Positions 15,505 to 15,988 of a DNA stretch of 15,988 nucleotides are shown in pieces. Origin of the DNA: JBFKMV01 sp041629655 (GTDB lineage: Bacteria > Acidobacteriota > Polarisedimenticolia > Polarisedimenticolales > Polarisedimenticolaceae). Below the pieces are notes generated by a model. It was not told the DNA's origin. It did not search any database and saw nothing but the letters and a program-made list of their open reading frames with translations. A program made the translations under genes and the position numbers. Every line of letters begins with the position of its first letter. The first letter of the stretch is position 1. The DNA lies in assembly GCA_041629655.1 (NCBI GenBank), contig JBFKMV010000118.1:1-15988 (forward strand), given 5' to 3'.

Positions 15505-15988
15505 TCAGGGCACGCTCCTCACGAACAGCTCGTCGACCGACACCGTGTCCAGGTCCCGGTTGCCCGGCTCGCGGTCGGTGTCCACGACCCGGAAGATCAC
15601 CGGACCGCTCAGCGTCGCCGGCAGCAGGGCGACCCGGTCGGTGTCGTCGTCGCCGAGCGGCAGCTCCTGGAGCAGCACCGCCGTGAAGCTGCCCCCGCCG
15701 TCGGTGGAGTACTCGAAGCGGAACGTGTCGGAGTCCGGGCTCGCCGTCCGGAACCCCTCCACGTGGAGCTCCAGGCGGCCGCCCGCAGGCACCGTGACCG
15801 TCCAGCGGTGCTCCAGCCGGCTGAAACGGCTCGCCGGGTTCCCCGACGACTCCTCCTCGGTCAGCGCCTCCACCGCGTCGTCCGAGGCGAGCGCGTCCGC
15901 GAGGCTCCCCACCACCGTCCCGAACACCGTCGTCTCGCTCTCCGGGTAGGCGTCCGTGTGCGGATGACCCTGGCAGGCGAAGGGGTCG
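15505..15988 (-). CDS. C-terminal part of a secreted modular protein (N-terminus beyond window edge)
   Basis: The reading frame is open from the right edge to the stop at 15505 and gives about 160 residues. It starts DPFACQGHPHTDAYPESE and continues GTVVGSLADALASDDAVEALTEE, then LEHRWTVTVPAGGRLELHVEGF, FRFEYSTDGGGSFTAVLL and VIFRVVDTDRE, ending VSVDELFVRSVP. This is a beta-sandwich-like module of a type I associate with the C-terminal ends of secreted peptidases and surface proteins; the association is from memory and not tested. A GTG at 15927 could be called as a start, but the frame and the recognisable motif extend upstream, so the gene is truncated by the window. The catalytic or main domain is not visible. 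A 139-base gap with the regulator's promoter follows. Confidence 0.75.
   Translation of the reverse strand, partial: DPFACQGHPHTDAYPESETTVFGTVVGSLADALASDDAVEALTEEESSGNPASRFSRLEHRWTVTVPAGGRLELHVEGFRTASPDSDTFRFEYSTDGGGSFTAVLLQELPLGDDDTDRVALLPATLSGPVIFRVVDTDREPGNRDLDTVSVDELFVRSVP

Overview
The window is about 16 kb of very GC-rich (roughly 70%), densely packed bacterial chromosome. It looks like a diderm bacterium: there is a predicted outer-membrane beta-barrel, a lipoprotein with a lipobox, several Sec-type signal peptides and the succinylase (DapD) branch of lysine synthesis. Lysyl-tRNA synthetase is the class I form and aspartate-semialdehyde dehydrogenase is of the archaeal/fungal-like type. 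Together with the GC content this suggests Acidobacteriota, Myxococcota, Gemmatimonadota or a similar phylum, but the sequence alone does not settle it. I see no IS elements, phage genes, CRISPR, tRNA or rRNA, and no gene-free stretch over 300 bases (the longest gap is about 170).

Layout. Left edge, minus strand: a small cysteine-rich protein of unknown function (445-690) overlaps the start of a HAD phosphatase that runs off the window (1-452). Divergent from these, 780-6882 on the plus strand is a tight six-gene lysine/diaminopimelate operon: asd, lysC, dapB, dapA, dapD and a dapC-like aminotransferase. These give every step from aspartate to N-succinyl-LL-diaminopimelate; dapE, dapF and lysA are not in the window. 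All five junctions are 4-base overlaps of the form NTGA with a GTG or TTG start, which suggests strong translational coupling.

The minus-strand block 6889-11157 holds a secreted HEAT-repeat protein, an Mrp/ApbC iron-sulfur carrier ATPase, an outer-membrane beta-barrel protein and a lipoprotein. The last two probably form one transcription unit read from a TTGACT-17-TACCTT promoter. Divergent from the lipoprotein is a PmtA/UbiE-like SAM methyltransferase (11327-11995). It converges on a DNA-binding coiled-coil protein (12007-12681), which is divergent from class I lysyl-tRNA synthetase (12821-14392). The synthetase overlaps a secreted cupredoxin (14364-14786) whose CuA-like metal motif has Cys where His is normal. 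A Cro/CI-type regulator (14802-15365) and the C-terminal part of a secreted modular protein (15505-right edge) close the window on the minus strand.

Promoters show mainly as isolated TATA-like -10 boxes standing out of GC-rich DNA. Starts were chosen from Shine-Dalgarno sites, promoter position and family N-termini. The most interesting points are the His-to-Cys swap in the CuA motif, the uniform NTGA operon junctions, the probably leaderless lysyl-tRNA synthetase mRNA, the unknown cysteine-rich protein, and the paired CACGTG palindromes between the lipoprotein and methyltransferase genes.
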